NCBI RefSeq assembly: GCF_002149015.1
Contig: NZ_NGFO01000001.1
Span: forward strand, 310,001 to 374,000
From: Gordonia lacunae
GTDB taxonomy: Bacteria; Actinomycetota; Actinomycetes; Mycobacteriales; Mycobacteriaceae
Direction of reading: 5' to 3'
DNA length: 64,000 bases
Part shown: positions 17,081-26,313 of the stretch, piece after piece
Layout: each line of letters starts with the position of its first letter
How positions within the stretch are numbered: position 1 is the stretch's first letter
Made by a program: the position numbers and the translations under genes
Notes under the pieces: model-generated
Database searches by the model: none
The model's input: the letters and a program-made list of their open reading frames with translations, nothing else
What the model was told of the DNA's origin: nothing

Positions 17081-18655
17081 GTGGGCGATTCGACGACTTC
17101 GGAAACCGCGGCTCCGCTGTCGGGCAAGCAGCGGGTCCTCGCGCTGCTGCTCGCGATGGCGATGTTCGTTCTGGTCGTGGACACCTCGTTCATGAACGTT
17201 TCGATCTCGGCGGTGGTTCGCGATCTAGACACGACCGTGAGTGGGGTGCAGTCGGCGATCGCCCTCGAGGCATTGGTGTCCGCGGCGTTCATCCTGATCG
17301 GGGGCAAGGTCGGCGATCTGATCGGCCGGCGGCGGGCGTACGTCATCGGACTGCTCGCCTACGCCGTCGGCGCCTCCGCCATGGCACTCGCGCAGGGACT
17401 CACGACGATCATCGTCTTCTGGGCGATCATCGGCGGGATAGGGGCGTCCCTCCTCCTGCCCGCGATGCAGTCGCTGGTACACGGCAACTTCCATGGCGAC
17501 GACCAGAAGCGGGTGTACGCCCTCGTGGGCGCCGCGGCGGCGATCGCGGCTGCGGTCGGCCCGCTCCTGGGCGGATTCATCACGACGTACTTCTCGTGGC
17601 GGCTGGCCTTCGTCGGTGAGGTCGTCATCATCGCGATCGTGTTGTGCGGAATCGGTTTGGTCCGCGATGTCGCGTACACCGGACCGCGCGGCGTGGACCC
17701 GATCGGTGCGCTGCTCTCCGTGCTGGGGATGGGCGGGATCGTCCTGGGGATCCTCGTCTGGCAGGAAGGCGGTGAGGCCGTCGGCATCCTGCTGGTCGCG
17801 GGAGCCGCGGGTCTGGTCGGCCTCACCTGGTGGTTGATGCGCCGGCGCCGCGCCGGCCGGCCCACGCTCCTGGACCCGGATCTGTTCCGGTCCAGGCCGT
17901 TCCGCCTGGGTGTCAGTCAGCAGCTGCTCCAGCAGATCGCGCTCGGCGGCATCATGATCTCGCTGCCGATCTATCTCCAGATGGTCCTCGAATACGACGC
18001 CATGGAAGCCGGGCTGTCACTGGCGCCGTTGTCGCTCAGCATGTTCGCGGTCGCGCTGGTCGCCGGCCGGCGGACGCACACCCGCCCCCCGTCGACGATC
18101 GTGCTCGTCGGTTTCGCATTGCTGACGCTCGGTGTCGCCGTCCTCCTCCCGATCGTGCCGCGGGCGGACTTCGGTTGGGGTCTGATCGTGCCGCTCATCG
18201 TGGCGGGTGCCGGTCTGGGGCTGCTCGTCTCGCAGCTGAACGACTACACGCTGGGGCCGATCAGTGACGAACGCGTGAGCGAGGCCGCCGGGACGAACTC
18301 TGCGGCCGGGTCGTTCGGGTTGTCCTTCGGACTGGCCAGCGCCGGCGCGGTCCTGCTGGCGTCGCTTGCCTTCGGATTCGTCCGCGAGGCGGAGTCCAGT
18401 GCGGTCCTGGCGCCCGCGGAACAGCAACGGGTGGCGCAAGTGCTCGACGACGATGCGCAGGTGATGAGCAACACGCAGCTGACCGAGTTGCTGGCCGGTC
18501 AGCCCGCGGACGTTCGCGAGGAGATCATCCGCATCAACACCGAGGTGCGGCCGGTGGCGCTACAGGTGGCACTGGTGATCCCGTTGGCCGCGGGCGTGCT
18601 CGGCACGGTCAACGCGCTGCGGATGAGAAGCGGGTCGGGCCGGCGGCGATCATGA
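17081..18655 (+). CDS. MFS drug:H+ antiporter, 14-helix (DHA2) type
   Basis: About 524 residues from GTG 17081, preferred to ATG 17018 because GGAGG lies 10 bp upstream. About fourteen hydrophobic segments are visible. The DHA2-type signatures include the first helix motif VLVVDTSFMNVSISAVV, motif A GGKVGDLIGRRRAYVIG, and motif C-like AAAAIAAAVGPLLGGFITTYFSWRLAF. A hydrophilic C-terminal loop (residues about 440-490) precedes the last helix. It is predicted to be a multidrug efflux pump of the EmrB/QacA class. Its stop overlaps the start of the next MFS gene by 4 bp. Confidence 0.88.
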   Translation: MGDSTTSETAAPLSGKQRVLALLLAMAMFVLVVDTSFMNVSISAVVRDLDTTVSGVQSAIALEALVSAAFILIGGKVGDLIGRRRAYVIGLLAYAVGASAMALAQGLTTIIVFWAIIGGIGASLLLPAMQSLVHGNFHGDDQKRVYALVGAAAAIAAAVGPLLGGFITTYFSWRLAFVGEVVIIAIVLCGIGLVRDVAYTGPRGVDPIGALLSVLGMGGIVLGILVWQEGGEAVGILLVAGAAGLVGLTWWLMRRRRAGRPTLLDPDLFRSRPFRLGVSQQLLQQIALGGIMISLPIYLQMVLEYDAMEAGLSLAPLSLSMFAVALVAGRRTHTRPPSTIVLVGFALLTLGVAVLLPIVPRADFGWGLIVPLIVAGAGLGLLVSQLNDYTLGPISDERVSEAAGTNSAAGSFGLSFGLASAGAVLLASLAFGFVREAESSAVLAPAEQQRVAQVLDDDAQVMSNTQLTELLAGQPADVREEIIRINTEVRPVALQVALVIPLAAGVLGTVNALRMRSGSGRRRS

Positions 18656-19887
18656 GTTCGCCTCTCGCCCTGCAGCGGCGAACCGTCGTCCTGCTCTGTA
18701 CGGCCCAGGTCCTGGGCGGATTGTCGATGGGTGGCGCCCTCGCGCTCGGCGCGATCCTCGGTGAGGAACTGTCGGGGACGGACTCGATGGCCGGACTGCC
18801 GACCACCGTGGTCACTCTCGGTGCGGCCGCCGCAGGGCTCCCACTCGCTTCCCTTGCGGCCGGGCGCGGGCGTCGTCCCGCGCTGACCACCGGCCTGCTG
18901 ATCGCCGGCTTCGGGACCCTGACCGTGGCCGTGGCGGTCGACCACGGTTGGTTCGTGGTGATGCTCATCGGCATGGCCGGATTGGGGTCGGGCAGCGCGG
19001 TGAGTCTGCAGGCGCGGTTCGCCGCGACCGACCTGTCGTCGGCAGGCACACGTGGGCGTGATCTCTCGCTCGTGGTGTGGACGACGATGGTCGGCGCGGT
19101 GATCGGCCCCGCAGTGGTCCCGTTCGGTGCGACCGTCGCCGGGTGGTTCGCGATGACCGATCTGTCGGGACCGTTCCTCGTCGGCGCCGCGGGGTGTTTC
19201 GGCGCGGCGGCCGTGCTCTTCGCCGGGTTGCGTCCCGATCCGCTCGTCATGGCGCTCGGCGAGACCGACGGATCGCGCACCACGGTGTCATTGGCCGACG
19301 GCCTCTCGGCGATCGTGCACACACCGCCGGCACGGGCGGCGATGGCCGCCGTGGTGTCGGCGCACGCGGTCATGGTCGGGGTCATGGCACTGACGCCGGT
19401 CCACATGCATCATGGCGGTGCCTCGGTGACCCTGGTCGGTCTGTCGATCAGCGCGCACATCGCCGGGATGTATGCGCTCGCACCGGTGATGGGCCTGCTC
19501 TCCGATCGGGCCGGCCGGATTCCGGTCATCCTCGGCGGCCAGGCGGTACTCGTCGTCAGCTGCGTCATCGGTTTCGTCTTCGCGGAGTCGCAGACCGGCC
19601 TCGTCGTGGCCCTGGTCCTGCTCGGCGTCGGATGGTCGGCCTCGACGGTCGCAGCGTCGGCGTTGCTCACCGACAGCGTGGACACCGCACGGCGTGCACC
19701 GGCGCAAGGCGTTTCGGATACCTCGATGAGCCTCGCCGGGGCGGCCGCGGGGGCGCTCGCCGGGATCATCGTCGGGACCTTCGGTTACCCGGCGCTGGTC
19801 CTCGGTGCCGCGGTGGTCGCGGTGGTGACCGCGGCCTACGTCGTGCTCGACGGTGTCCGCGACCGGCGCCGGAGCGCGATGGCCTAG
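18652..19887 (+). CDS. MFS transporter, 12-helix type
   Basis: 411 residues, about twelve hydrophobic helices. Landmarks are LPTTVVTLGAAAAGLPLASLAAGRGRRPALTTGLL (motif A-like loop), WTTMVGAVIGPAVVPFGATVAGWFAM, and in the second half GLLSDRAGRIPVILGG (second motif A). The ATG overlaps the preceding MFS gene (ATGA), so both transporters are co-translated. The substrate cannot be inferred. Confidence 0.85.
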   Translation: MSSPLALQRRTVVLLCTAQVLGGLSMGGALALGAILGEELSGTDSMAGLPTTVVTLGAAAAGLPLASLAAGRGRRPALTTGLLIAGFGTLTVAVAVDHGWFVVMLIGMAGLGSGSAVSLQARFAATDLSSAGTRGRDLSLVVWTTMVGAVIGPAVVPFGATVAGWFAMTDLSGPFLVGAAGCFGAAAVLFAGLRPDPLVMALGETDGSRTTVSLADGLSAIVHTPPARAAMAAVVSAHAVMVGVMALTPVHMHHGGASVTLVGLSISAHIAGMYALAPVMGLLSDRAGRIPVILGGQAVLVVSCVIGFVFAESQTGLVVALVLLGVGWSASTVAASALLTDSVDTARRAPAQGVSDTSMSLAGAAAGALAGIIVGTFGYPALVLGAAVVAVVTAAYVVLDGVRDRRRSAMA

Positions 19888-19980
19888 CAGAGCGTCTCGG
19901 GAAACGGGAGACCGGTCGCGGGCTTGCGCGACGTACCACTAGGGTTCGAGTCACTGGCGGGCGAGTCGAGGAGGCGTCGG

Positions 19981-20211
19981 ATGTCAGCGGCGCAACTCGT
20001 CGGACGCACCGGGACCGTGACGATGTCCATTCCCGGAGGCGAGGCGCTCGGTGAGATCGAGCTGCCGTTCGCCGGCGGGACCGAGCGGTTCCTCGCGCGC
20101 GCCATGGGGCCGATCGGAATCGACGAGGCGGTGCTGGTGATCGCGGAGTGGCCCGGCCGTGTCGTCGATGTCGAACCATGGGCGCCGGTCCCCGGACACG
20201 AGCCCCGGTGA
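19981..20211 (+). CDS. Short NfeD-like OB-fold protein
   Basis: 76 residues from ATG 19981, with CGAGGAGG 6-7 bp upstream. The pattern LVGRTGTVTMSIPGGEALGEIELPFAGGTERFLAR...IGIDEAVLVIAEWPGRVVDVEPW is the C-terminal OB-fold of NfeD proteins (short, NfeD1b-like), but with no membrane helices. NfeD proteins are partners of flotillin/SPFH proteins and are normally encoded next to them, as here: the flotillin gene starts 178 bp downstream. Confidence 0.75.
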   Translation: MSAAQLVGRTGTVTMSIPGGEALGEIELPFAGGTERFLARAMGPIGIDEAVLVIAEWPGRVVDVEPWAPVPGHEPR

Positions 20212-20295
20212 GTCGCGCCACGCCATGTGAACAACAGATCGTCATGAGCCCGCCGATGCGGCAGGATCTGAATCCGACCCGGACGCCCCGTGGGC

Positions 20296-20309
20296 CTGTC
20301 GTACGACAG
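20296..20309. promoter_or_regulatory. 14-bp perfect palindrome upstream of the flotillin gene
   Basis: CTGTCGTACGACAG reads identically on both strands and lies 80 bp before the flotillin ATG, in the gap after the NfeD-like gene. It may be an operator; no regulator is encoded beside it. Confidence 0.3.
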
Positions 20310-20389
20310 ACGACGGCATCCCGCCCACAACGCGTCCGACACCGGTGAGACACGGCGCGCTCGTTCCGCCGACGACACGAGGAGAGACC

Positions 20390-21532
20390 ATGCTCGGCTA
20401 CTACGTTCCCGAACCCGACGAGGCGATGTTGATCTCCGGCGCCAAGTCAGAGGCCGACAACGCGCCGTTCGTCGTGGTCGTGGGGCACGGGAAGTGGGTC
20501 ATGCCCTTCTTCCGGAAGGTTCGGTTCCTGTCGATGGCGTTGCACGAGGCGACGATCCGCGAGGTCTGTGTGACGACTCAGGGCATCCAGCTCAACGTGC
20601 GGGCGGTCATCGCCCACAAGGTCGGCAACGACGTGGCGTCGATCGTGAATGCCGGCCAACGGTTCATCTCCGAGCAGGAGAACGAGATGAACCAGCTGAC
20701 CGGACAGATCTTCTCGGGCCACCTGCGCTCCATCGTGGGCTCGATGACCGTCGAGCAGATCATCCGCGAACGCGACACCCTGGCCCGTCAGGTGCTCGAT
20801 GCCTCCAAGCGTGAGATGGGATCGATCGGCCTCGTCGTCGACTCGTTCCAGATCCAGTCGATCGACGACATGGACTCCGGTTACATCAATGCGCTGGCCG
20901 CTCCCAACATCGCCAAGGTGCAGCGCGAGGCCGCCGTCGAACGGGCTCGCGCAGATCAGGAGTCGGCCAAGGCGCAGCAGGAGTCGCTGCGCAACCAGGC
21001 CGACTACGAACGCGAGACGGCCATCAAGCGGGCTGCGATCAAGGCCGAGACCGACAAGGCCAATGCCGAAGCCGCCCAAGCCGGTCCGCTCGCGCAGGCC
21101 CGCGTCAACCAGGAAGTCATCCGCGAACAGTCCGTGCTCGCGCAGGCGCAGGCCGAACTCCGTGAGCAGGAACTGATCTCGGAGGTCGTGAAGCCGGCCG
21201 AGGCCGAGGCGTTGCGCCGTCAGATCATCGCCGAGGCAGAGGCCAAGGCCGTCGAGATCCAATCGGCGGCAGCCGCGCAGCACAACCGGATCGCCCTCGA
21301 CCAGCAGCTCATCGAAGCCCTGCCCACGCTCGTCGGCGAGGTCGCCAAGGGACTCAGCACCGCGAACCTCACCGTGTACAACGGCGCCGAGGGGGTCAAC
21401 GAGATCATGACCGGCGTGATCACCCAGGGTGCCGCGCTGCTGCGGAGTCTGCAGGATCAGGTGGCGCCGGCGACGGTCGACGGATCGGCCGACGAGCAGT
21501 ACGTGAACGGCACCCCGGTGCGCGAGAACTGA
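20390..21532 (+). CDS. Flotillin-like SPFH (Band 7) protein
   Basis: 380 residues from ATG 20390, with GAGGAGA 5 bp upstream. The N-terminal SPFH domain (VVVVGHGKWVMPFFRKVRFLSMAL, IREVCVTTQGIQLNVRAVIAHKVGND) is followed by a long coiled coil rich in Ala, Glu and Gln (about 180-310) with the flotillin EA repeats (AEAEALRRQIIAEAEAKAVEIQ), then a C-terminal domain (LIEALPTLVGEVAKGLSTANL). No strong membrane helix precedes the SPFH domain, so association with the membrane is probably peripheral or hairpin-type. With NfeD it would organise membrane microdomains. Confidence 0.9.
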   Translation: MLGYYVPEPDEAMLISGAKSEADNAPFVVVVGHGKWVMPFFRKVRFLSMALHEATIREVCVTTQGIQLNVRAVIAHKVGNDVASIVNAGQRFISEQENEMNQLTGQIFSGHLRSIVGSMTVEQIIRERDTLARQVLDASKREMGSIGLVVDSFQIQSIDDMDSGYINALAAPNIAKVQREAAVERARADQESAKAQQESLRNQADYERETAIKRAAIKAETDKANAEAAQAGPLAQARVNQEVIREQSVLAQAQAELREQELISEVVKPAEAEALRRQIIAEAEAKAVEIQSAAAAQHNRIALDQQLIEALPTLVGEVAKGLSTANLTVYNGAEGVNEIMTGVITQGAALLRSLQDQVAPATVDGSADEQYVNGTPVREN

Positions 21533-21610
21533 TCCGGCCGTTCGGCCCGGCGTGGTCGGATCGTCGGGCTTCGCCCGGCCGGCCCGGCCGAGTCGATAGG
21601 CTCGGAGACC

Positions 21611-22432
21611 ATGAGCTCACCGAATGACGCCGCACCGCAGCACCCGGCCTACGGGGTGCTGCGGCAAGTGACCCCGTTCGCGTCGGTCCTGTTGTGCGAC
21701 AACTCCGGGATGATGGAACTCGACGGTACGAACACCTATGTGTTGCGTGCGCCCGGTAGTGACGACTGCGTCGTCGTCGACCCCGGGCCGCCGAAGTACA
21801 AGCACCATGCCCGGCGTCTCGCCGAACTGCCCGGGGTCTCGCTGGTGCTGGTGACCCACCGGCATTTCGACCACACCGGCGGGGTTTCGCGTCTGCACAA
21901 GCGCACCGGCGCTCCGGTGCGCGCTCGTCTCGAGAAGCACTGCCGCAGAGGGGCGCCGCTCCGGGACCGCGAGGTGATCGAGGCCGCGGGCCTGCGAATC
22001 ACGGTGCTGTTCACGCCCGGACACACGGGGGACTCCGTCAGCTTTCTCGTCGAACACGACGGTCAGCGGGCAGTCCTGACGGGTGACACGATCCTCGGGA
22101 GTGGGACGACCGTGCTCGATCCCGCCGACGGCGGTTTGCGCGACTACCTGAACTCGCTGAACCGGCTCATCGTCGAGGGTGAAGGAGCGGCGTTGCTCCC
22201 GGCGCACGGTCCCGACCATCCCGACCTGGGCCCGGTGGCGCGGTACTACAAAGCCCATCGCGAGGAGCGGATCGACCAGATCGTCGCGGCCCTCGACACG
22301 ATGGGGGTGTCGGCTCGGGACGCGAAGCCGATGAAGGTGGTGCGCAAGGTGTACTCCGACGTCGACAAGAAGCTGTGGCCCGCCGCGCGGATGTCGGTGA
22401 AGGCACAACTGGAGTACCTGCGCGAGGCCTGA
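21611..22432 (+). CDS. MBL-fold metallo-hydrolase (Rv3677c/LACTB2-like)
   Basis: 273 residues. Metal-binding motifs of the metallo-beta-lactamase fold are in order: VTHRHFDHTGG (HxHxDH, with F between), FTPGHTGDSVSF, LTGDTIL and LLPAHGPDHPD. The N-terminal DGTNTYVLRAPGSDDCVVVDPGP is typical of the LACTB2/RNase-like glyoxalase II-type hydrolases. A C-terminal winged-helix-like region (VRKVYSDVDKKLWPAARMSVKAQLEYL) is also typical. It lies upstream of and convergent with crp, as in M. tuberculosis, and ends at a strong terminator. Confidence 0.9.
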   Translation: MSSPNDAAPQHPAYGVLRQVTPFASVLLCDNSGMMELDGTNTYVLRAPGSDDCVVVDPGPPKYKHHARRLAELPGVSLVLVTHRHFDHTGGVSRLHKRTGAPVRARLEKHCRRGAPLRDREVIEAAGLRITVLFTPGHTGDSVSFLVEHDGQRAVLTGDTILGSGTTVLDPADGGLRDYLNSLNRLIVEGEGAALLPAHGPDHPDLGPVARYYKAHREERIDQIVAALDTMGVSARDAKPMKVVRKVYSDVDKKLWPAARMSVKAQLEYLREA

Positions 22433-22439
22433 CCACGAC

Positions 22440-22473
22440 GAAGGCCGCCGGCTCGGGGGAGCCGGCGGCCTTC
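22440..22473. terminator. Perfect hairpin terminator after the MBL-fold gene
   Basis: GAAGGCCGCCGGCTC and GAGCCGGCGGCCTTC form a 15-bp stem without mismatches around a GGGG loop, followed by AGTTCGTG. It begins 8 nt after the stop codon. Confidence 0.85.
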
Positions 22474-22485
22474 AGTTCGTGTCAG

Positions 22486-22561
22486 TGCCTGCTCGCTTGG
22501 GGAGCGAGCGCTATGGCTCGCTTCCCGTTCCCTGAGGAGCGAGCGCAGCGAGCGTCTCGAA
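22486..22561. repeat. Dispersed GAGCGAGCG-type intergenic repeat
   Basis: This stretch contains CTTGGGGAGCGAGCGC and CTGAGGAGCGAGCGCAGCGAGCGTCTCG, with self-complementary CGCTCG/CGAGCG blocks. Related words occur at the marP 3' end (about 27460), inside topA (44535-44553) and near 29140. It abuts the crp stop codon at 22565, making it part of that gene's 3' end or terminator. Confidence 0.5.
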
Positions 22562-22564
22562 GGG

Positions 22565-23239
22565 TCAGCGCGCGCGGCGCGCGAGACGCTCGGAGTCGGC
22601 GATGAGGACGCTCTTGCCCTCGAGGCGCAGCCATCCGCGCTGGGCGAAGTCGGCCAGGGCCTTGTTGACGGTCTCGCGCGACGCCCCGACGAGCTGGGCG
22701 ATCTCTTCCTGGGTCAGGTCGTGCGTGACGCGCAGGGCGCCGCCCTCCTGGGTCCCGAAGCGCTGGGCGAGCTGCAGGAGCTGCTTGGCGACGCGACCGG
22801 GGACGTCGGTGAAGATGAGGTCGGCGAGGTTGTTGTTGGTGCGGCGCAGGCGACGTGCCAACACGCGCAGCAACTGCTCGGCGATCTCCGGACGGTCCTT
22901 GATCCACGCCTTGAGTGCGTCGCGGTCCATCGACACCGCGCGGACCTCGGTGACGGTCGTCGCGGATGACGTACGCGGGCCGGGGTCGAAGATGGAGAGT
23001 TCACCGAACATGTCCGACGGTCCCATGATCGTCAGCAGGTTCTCGCGTCCGTCAGGGGAGCGACGGCCGACCTTCACCTTGCCGGACATGATGATGTAGA
23101 GCCGATCCCCGGGCTCGCCTTCGTGGAAGATCACATGTCCGCGAGGGAAGTCGACGGGCTGAAGCTGCTTGGTCAGCGCCGCGACGGCGGAGGGCTCGAC
23201 GCCTTGGAATATGCCCGCCCGCGCCAGTACTTCTTCCAC
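22565..23239 (-). CDS. crp: Crp/GlxR-type cAMP-responsive regulator
   Basis: 224 residues, as in M. tuberculosis Rv3676 and corynebacterial GlxR. The N-terminal cyclic-nucleotide domain has [28 protein letters not shown] and the phosphate-binding cassette [19 protein letters not shown]. The C-terminal winged helix has the recognition motif [24 protein letters not shown]. It starts at GTG 23239. Acting as a homodimer on TGTGAN6TCACA sites, it is a global regulator; matching sites in this window lie upstream of acs and whiB4. A membrane adenylate cyclase is encoded at 46.4 kb. Confidence 0.95.
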   Translation of the reverse strand: MEEVLARAGIFQGVEPSAVAALTKQLQPVDFPRGHVIFHEGEPGDRLYIIMSGKVKVGRRSPDGRENLLTIMGPSDMFGELSIFDPGPRTSSATTVTEVRAVSMDRDALKAWIKDRPEIAEQLLRVLARRLRRTNNNLADLIFTDVPGRVAKQLLQLAQRFGTQEGGALRVTHDLTQEEIAQLVGASRETVNKALADFAQRGWLRLEGKSVLIADSERLARRAR

Positions 23240-23420
23240 CTAGGGAACCTTTCTCGAATCTTTGCTACAGCCACGCGTCAGATCGCGCCCTTGGATACGC
23301 TACCCCGCGCACAAGCATATGTGTTGGATGGGTCACTGGAAGCTCATTGCGCGTGTGTCCGGTCGTCGAGGTGCCGACGTGGTGTTCGGGGCGAGGTGGT
23401 GGCGGTCGCGGGGTGACCGG

Positions 23421-23684
23421 TCAGCTGGCCCGTTGCGGTGACTCGGCGTGACCGGCGACGGCAGATTCGTGGCGGGTGACCCGGCGGTCGCGGAGTTCGT
23501 CGAGAGCGGCGGGCATCCCCTCGCGGGCGAGGGTCTGGACGTTCTGGGCGTCGGCCGCGTCGAGGAAGTCCTCGACCTCGTCGCGGGAGACCGCCGAGCG
23601 GTCGATCCGGGACTGGACCTTGTCCATCCCCATGGCGAAGAGCATGAGTACAGCCGGGAACAGCAGCGCCGCGAGACCGTGCAT
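23421..23684 (-). CDS. Small membrane-anchored protein (Rv3675-like position)
   Basis: 87 residues from ATG 23684; an earlier ATG at 23723 would add 13 residues. The N-terminus is a single hydrophobic helix (LAALLFPAVLMLFAMGM), followed by a charged helical tail (DKVQSRIDRSAVSRDEVEDFLDAADA). It lies between crp and nth, the location of the small membrane protein Rv3675 in M. tuberculosis. The frame is open far upstream across nth, but that part is antisense to a clear enzyme and is not coding. The function is unknown. Confidence 0.65.
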   Translation of the reverse strand: MHGLAALLFPAVLMLFAMGMDKVQSRIDRSAVSRDEVEDFLDAADAQNVQTLAREGMPAALDELRDRRVTRHESAVAGHAESPQRAS

Positions 23685-23930
23685 GGGGACCAGTAAACAC
23701 AATGGACTCGCCGGAATCCCCATCCGGAGGGCCGCCGTCACTGACTTGTTACCTGACCGTAGGTTGTGTGTGAGCCGATCGATGCGACCGGCACAGGGGC
23801 GTGGCCTCGGGCGGAGAGTTCGCCGTGACCTGCGGAAACGCCGAGCCTGTCGGTGCTGTGCCGACAGTCCGGGGTGCACCGGGCGCCGGTGAAATCGGGA
23901 TTGCCGCAGTACATCGCTAATCTGAATCAG

Positions 23931-24707
23931 GTGAGCGCACGCAAGACTGCGGCCGCGGGCCCGGCCCCGGCACGCAAGCAGGAGACCCATCTCGGATTGG
24001 TCCGGCGCGCGCGACGGATGAACCGCACCCTGAAGGTCGCCTTCCCGCACGTGTACTGCGAGCTCGACTTCACCGATCCGCTGGAACTCTCGGTGGCGAC
24101 GATCCTGTCGGCGCAGTGCACCGATGTCCGGGTCAACCAGACCACCCCGGCGCTGTTCGCGAAGTACCGGACGGCCGCGGACTACGCCGGCGCCGACCGC
24201 ACCGAACTCGAGGAGATGATCCGCCCGACCGGGTTCTACCGGAACAAGGCGAACTCGATCATGGGACTCGGCCAGGCCCTCGTCGAGCGGTTCGACGGTG
24301 AGGTGCCGAACAACCTGAAGGACCTGGTGTCGTTGCCCGGATTCGGGAGGAAGACCGCGAACGTGGTGCTGGGCAATGCCTTCGGCGTTCCGGGGATCAC
24401 CGTTGACACCCACTTCGGCCGCCTGGTCCGACGCTGGCAGTGGACCGAGGAGACCGATCCGGTGAAGGTCGAGCACGCCATCGGTGAGCTGATCGAGCGG
24501 CGCGAGTGGACCGACCTGTCGCACCGGGTCATCTTCCACGGCCGTCGTGTCTGCCATGCGCGGAAGCCGGCCTGCGGCGTGTGCATCCTCGCGAAGGACT
24601 GCCCATCGGTGGGGACCGGTCCGATGGACAAGGCCGAAGCCGCAGCCCTCGTGAAGGGGCCGGAGACCGAGCATCTCCTCGCGCTGGCCGGGATCGCCGC
24701 CCCGTGA
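23931..24707 (+). CDS. nth: Endonuclease III (DNA glycosylase/AP lyase)
   Basis: 258 residues from GTG 23931; the frame extends to 23853 but those codons do not look like the family. The helix-hairpin-helix [20 protein letters not shown] carries the catalytic Lys, and the catalytic Asp is in [11 protein letters not shown]. The C-terminal iron-sulfur loop is complete: [17 protein letters not shown] (C-x6-C-x2-C-x5-C). It removes oxidised pyrimidines in base-excision repair. It is the first gene of a four-gene operon in which each stop overlaps the next start by 4 bp. Confidence 0.95.
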   Translation: MSARKTAAAGPAPARKQETHLGLVRRARRMNRTLKVAFPHVYCELDFTDPLELSVATILSAQCTDVRVNQTTPALFAKYRTAADYAGADRTELEEMIRPTGFYRNKANSIMGLGQALVERFDGEVPNNLKDLVSLPGFGRKTANVVLGNAFGVPGITVDTHFGRLVRRWQWTEETDPVKVEHAIGELIERREWTDLSHRVIFHGRRVCHARKPACGVCILAKDCPSVGTGPMDKAEAAALVKGPETEHLLALAGIAAP

Positions 24708-25480
24708 ACGACACCAGAGACAGCGGCACCACCGACAGCGGCAGCACGGGCAGCAGTGCCACGGTCAGCGGCACCGACACCGAGAGCGAAGCGCGCCGGT
24801 CGACGCGGGATTCCCGTTTCCCGCCCGCCGCGCGCTGGACCGTCGTCTTCGTGATCGTGATGATCGCGCTGATCGTGGCGATCTGGCCACGCGGGGACGA
24901 TCCGTCGCCGATGACCGCCGCGCCGTCGTCGGCGAGCGGACCCCGACCGATCGACGCCCCGGTCGACGAGGCGCGTGTGGCGGAGGCGCGTCAAGCCGCA
25001 GCCCTACCGGATTGCCCGGTCACGGGTCTGCCGGAGTCCCCCGATTCCGTCCTCGCGGGCGTCGTCGAGCCGTGTCTGGGTACCGGCGCGCCGTATGACC
25101 TCGGTGCGGCGACGGCGGGCCGGCCGCTGGTGATCAACGTGTGGGCCCAGTGGTGCGCGCCGTGCAAGACCGAGTTGCCCTACTTCGAGGAGTTCGCCGC
25201 GCGCGCCGGGGACCGGGTCACCGTGCTGGCCCTGCACGCCAAGGAGGGCGGCAGCAATCCGTTCTTCCCGCTGACGCTGCTCACCGAGATCGGAGTCCGT
25301 GTGCCGTCCGTGCTCGACCTCGACGGAAAGGTCGCCGCGGCCGTCGGCGCGCCCCGGGTGTTCCCGTCGACCGTCTTCCTGAGACCCGACGGCACGGTGG
25401 CCAAGGTCTATCCCGGCGTCTTCGACAGCCCGGAGGAGATCGCCGACTCGGTGGCCGAGCACCTGGGCGTGCGGGTATGA
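24704..25480 (+). CDS. TlpA-like membrane-anchored thiol-disulfide oxidoreductase
   Basis: 258 residues from GTG 24704, overlapping the nth stop (GTGA). The N-terminal 35 residues are Ser/Thr/Gly-rich and cytoplasmic; a membrane helix follows ([17 protein letters not shown]). The extracytoplasmic domain has the thioredoxin-fold active site in [20 protein letters not shown] (C-A-P-C) and the cis-Pro region in [13 protein letters not shown]. Two further Cys residues (LPDCPVTG and VEPCLGTG) precede the domain. It is the Rv3673c equivalent and probably acts in extracytoplasmic disulfide reduction. Confidence 0.92.
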   Translation: MNDTRDSGTTDSGSTGSSATVSGTDTESEARRSTRDSRFPPAARWTVVFVIVMIALIVAIWPRGDDPSPMTAAPSSASGPRPIDAPVDEARVAEARQAAALPDCPVTGLPESPDSVLAGVVEPCLGTGAPYDLGAATAGRPLVINVWAQWCAPCKTELPYFEEFAARAGDRVTVLALHAKEGGSNPFFPLTLLTEIGVRVPSVLDLDGKVAAAVGAPRVFPSTVFLRPDGTVAKVYPGVFDSPEEIADSVAEHLGVRV

Positions 25481-26313
25481 GCGGGCGATCGCCCGGCGAC
25501 GCGGGTCCGCTGGTCCCGCGTACGGAGATCCCGCCCTGGCTACGAGCCCTCACCGATGACGTCACCGCGGTCACCAGGAGTGTCGACAACCGCGGCGGCG
25601 ACCGGTCGCGCTGGGCATCGATGCTGCGGACGAAGTCGCGGTCGGCGGCGGTCCTGATCCTGTTCTCCGGATCGTGGGAGTCGGCCGACGACCATCCCGG
25701 CGGTGTGCCCGCAGACGCCGAGGTCCTGCTGACCGAGCGTGCGCCGACGCTGCGGCAGCACAGCGGTCAGGTCGCGTTCCCCGGCGGTGCGGCCGATCCG
25801 GGCGACGACTTCCCGGTCGGCACCGCGTTGCGCGAGGCCGCCGAGGAGACCGGCCTCGACGCGTCCGGGGTGAGCATCCTCGCGACCCTGCCGAGCTTTC
25901 CGGTCGGCGTCTCGGGGTTCGACGTCGTCCCGGTGATCGGCTACTGGCACCGTCCGAGCGAGGTGCGCGTCGTCGACGAGGGCGAGACCGCGCGAGTGGA
26001 CCGCATCAACCTGCGGGAGCTGCTCGACCCGGCCAATCGATTCCAGGTCCGTCGCAAAGCGGTGGGCATCGTCTACAAGGGCCCGGCCTTCTTCGTCGAC
26101 CGACTGCTCGTGTGGGGATTCACCGGTGGGCTCGTCGCCGCCATCAGCGAGGTGTCCGGCTGGGACCGCCCGTGGGACAAGAACGACGTGCGTTCGCTGG
26201 AGAAGATGATCGAACTCGCCGGCAGCCGTCAGGAGTCCGGTTTCGCGGAACTGCGGTCGGACGACCGTGACGTCGTCGATGCCCGCAACGCCGAGTCCGG
26301 GGGTTCCCGGTGA
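25477..26313 (+). CDS. NUDIX hydrolase, CoA pyrophosphatase type
   Basis: 278 residues from ATG 25477 (ATGA overlap with the tlpA-like gene). The NUDIX box is complete: GGAADPGDDFPVGTALREAAEETGL. The preceding QHSGQVAFPGG matches the CoA-pyrophosphatase (UPF0035-type) signature LLxxRxxxxRxHxGQVaFPGG. The equivalent M. tuberculosis gene is Rv3672c. It would cleave CoA or acyl-CoA to 3',5'-ADP and phosphopantetheine; the exact substrate is inferred from the motif. Confidence 0.92.
   Translation: MSGRSPGDAGPLVPRTEIPPWLRALTDDVTAVTRSVDNRGGDRSRWASMLRTKSRSAAVLILFSGSWESADDHPGGVPADAEVLLTERAPTLRQHSGQVAFPGGAADPGDDFPVGTALREAAEETGLDASGVSILATLPSFPVGVSGFDVVPVIGYWHRPSEVRVVDEGETARVDRINLRELLDPANRFQVRRKAVGIVYKGPAFFVDRLLVWGFTGGLVAAISEVSGWDRPWDKNDVRSLEKMIELAGSRQESGFAELRSDDRDVVDARNAESGGSR

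Noticed and set aside
23685-24674. Upstream extension of the small Rv3675-like gene
   Set aside because: It runs antisense to endonuclease III; only the last 87-100 codons, after nth begins, look like a real product.
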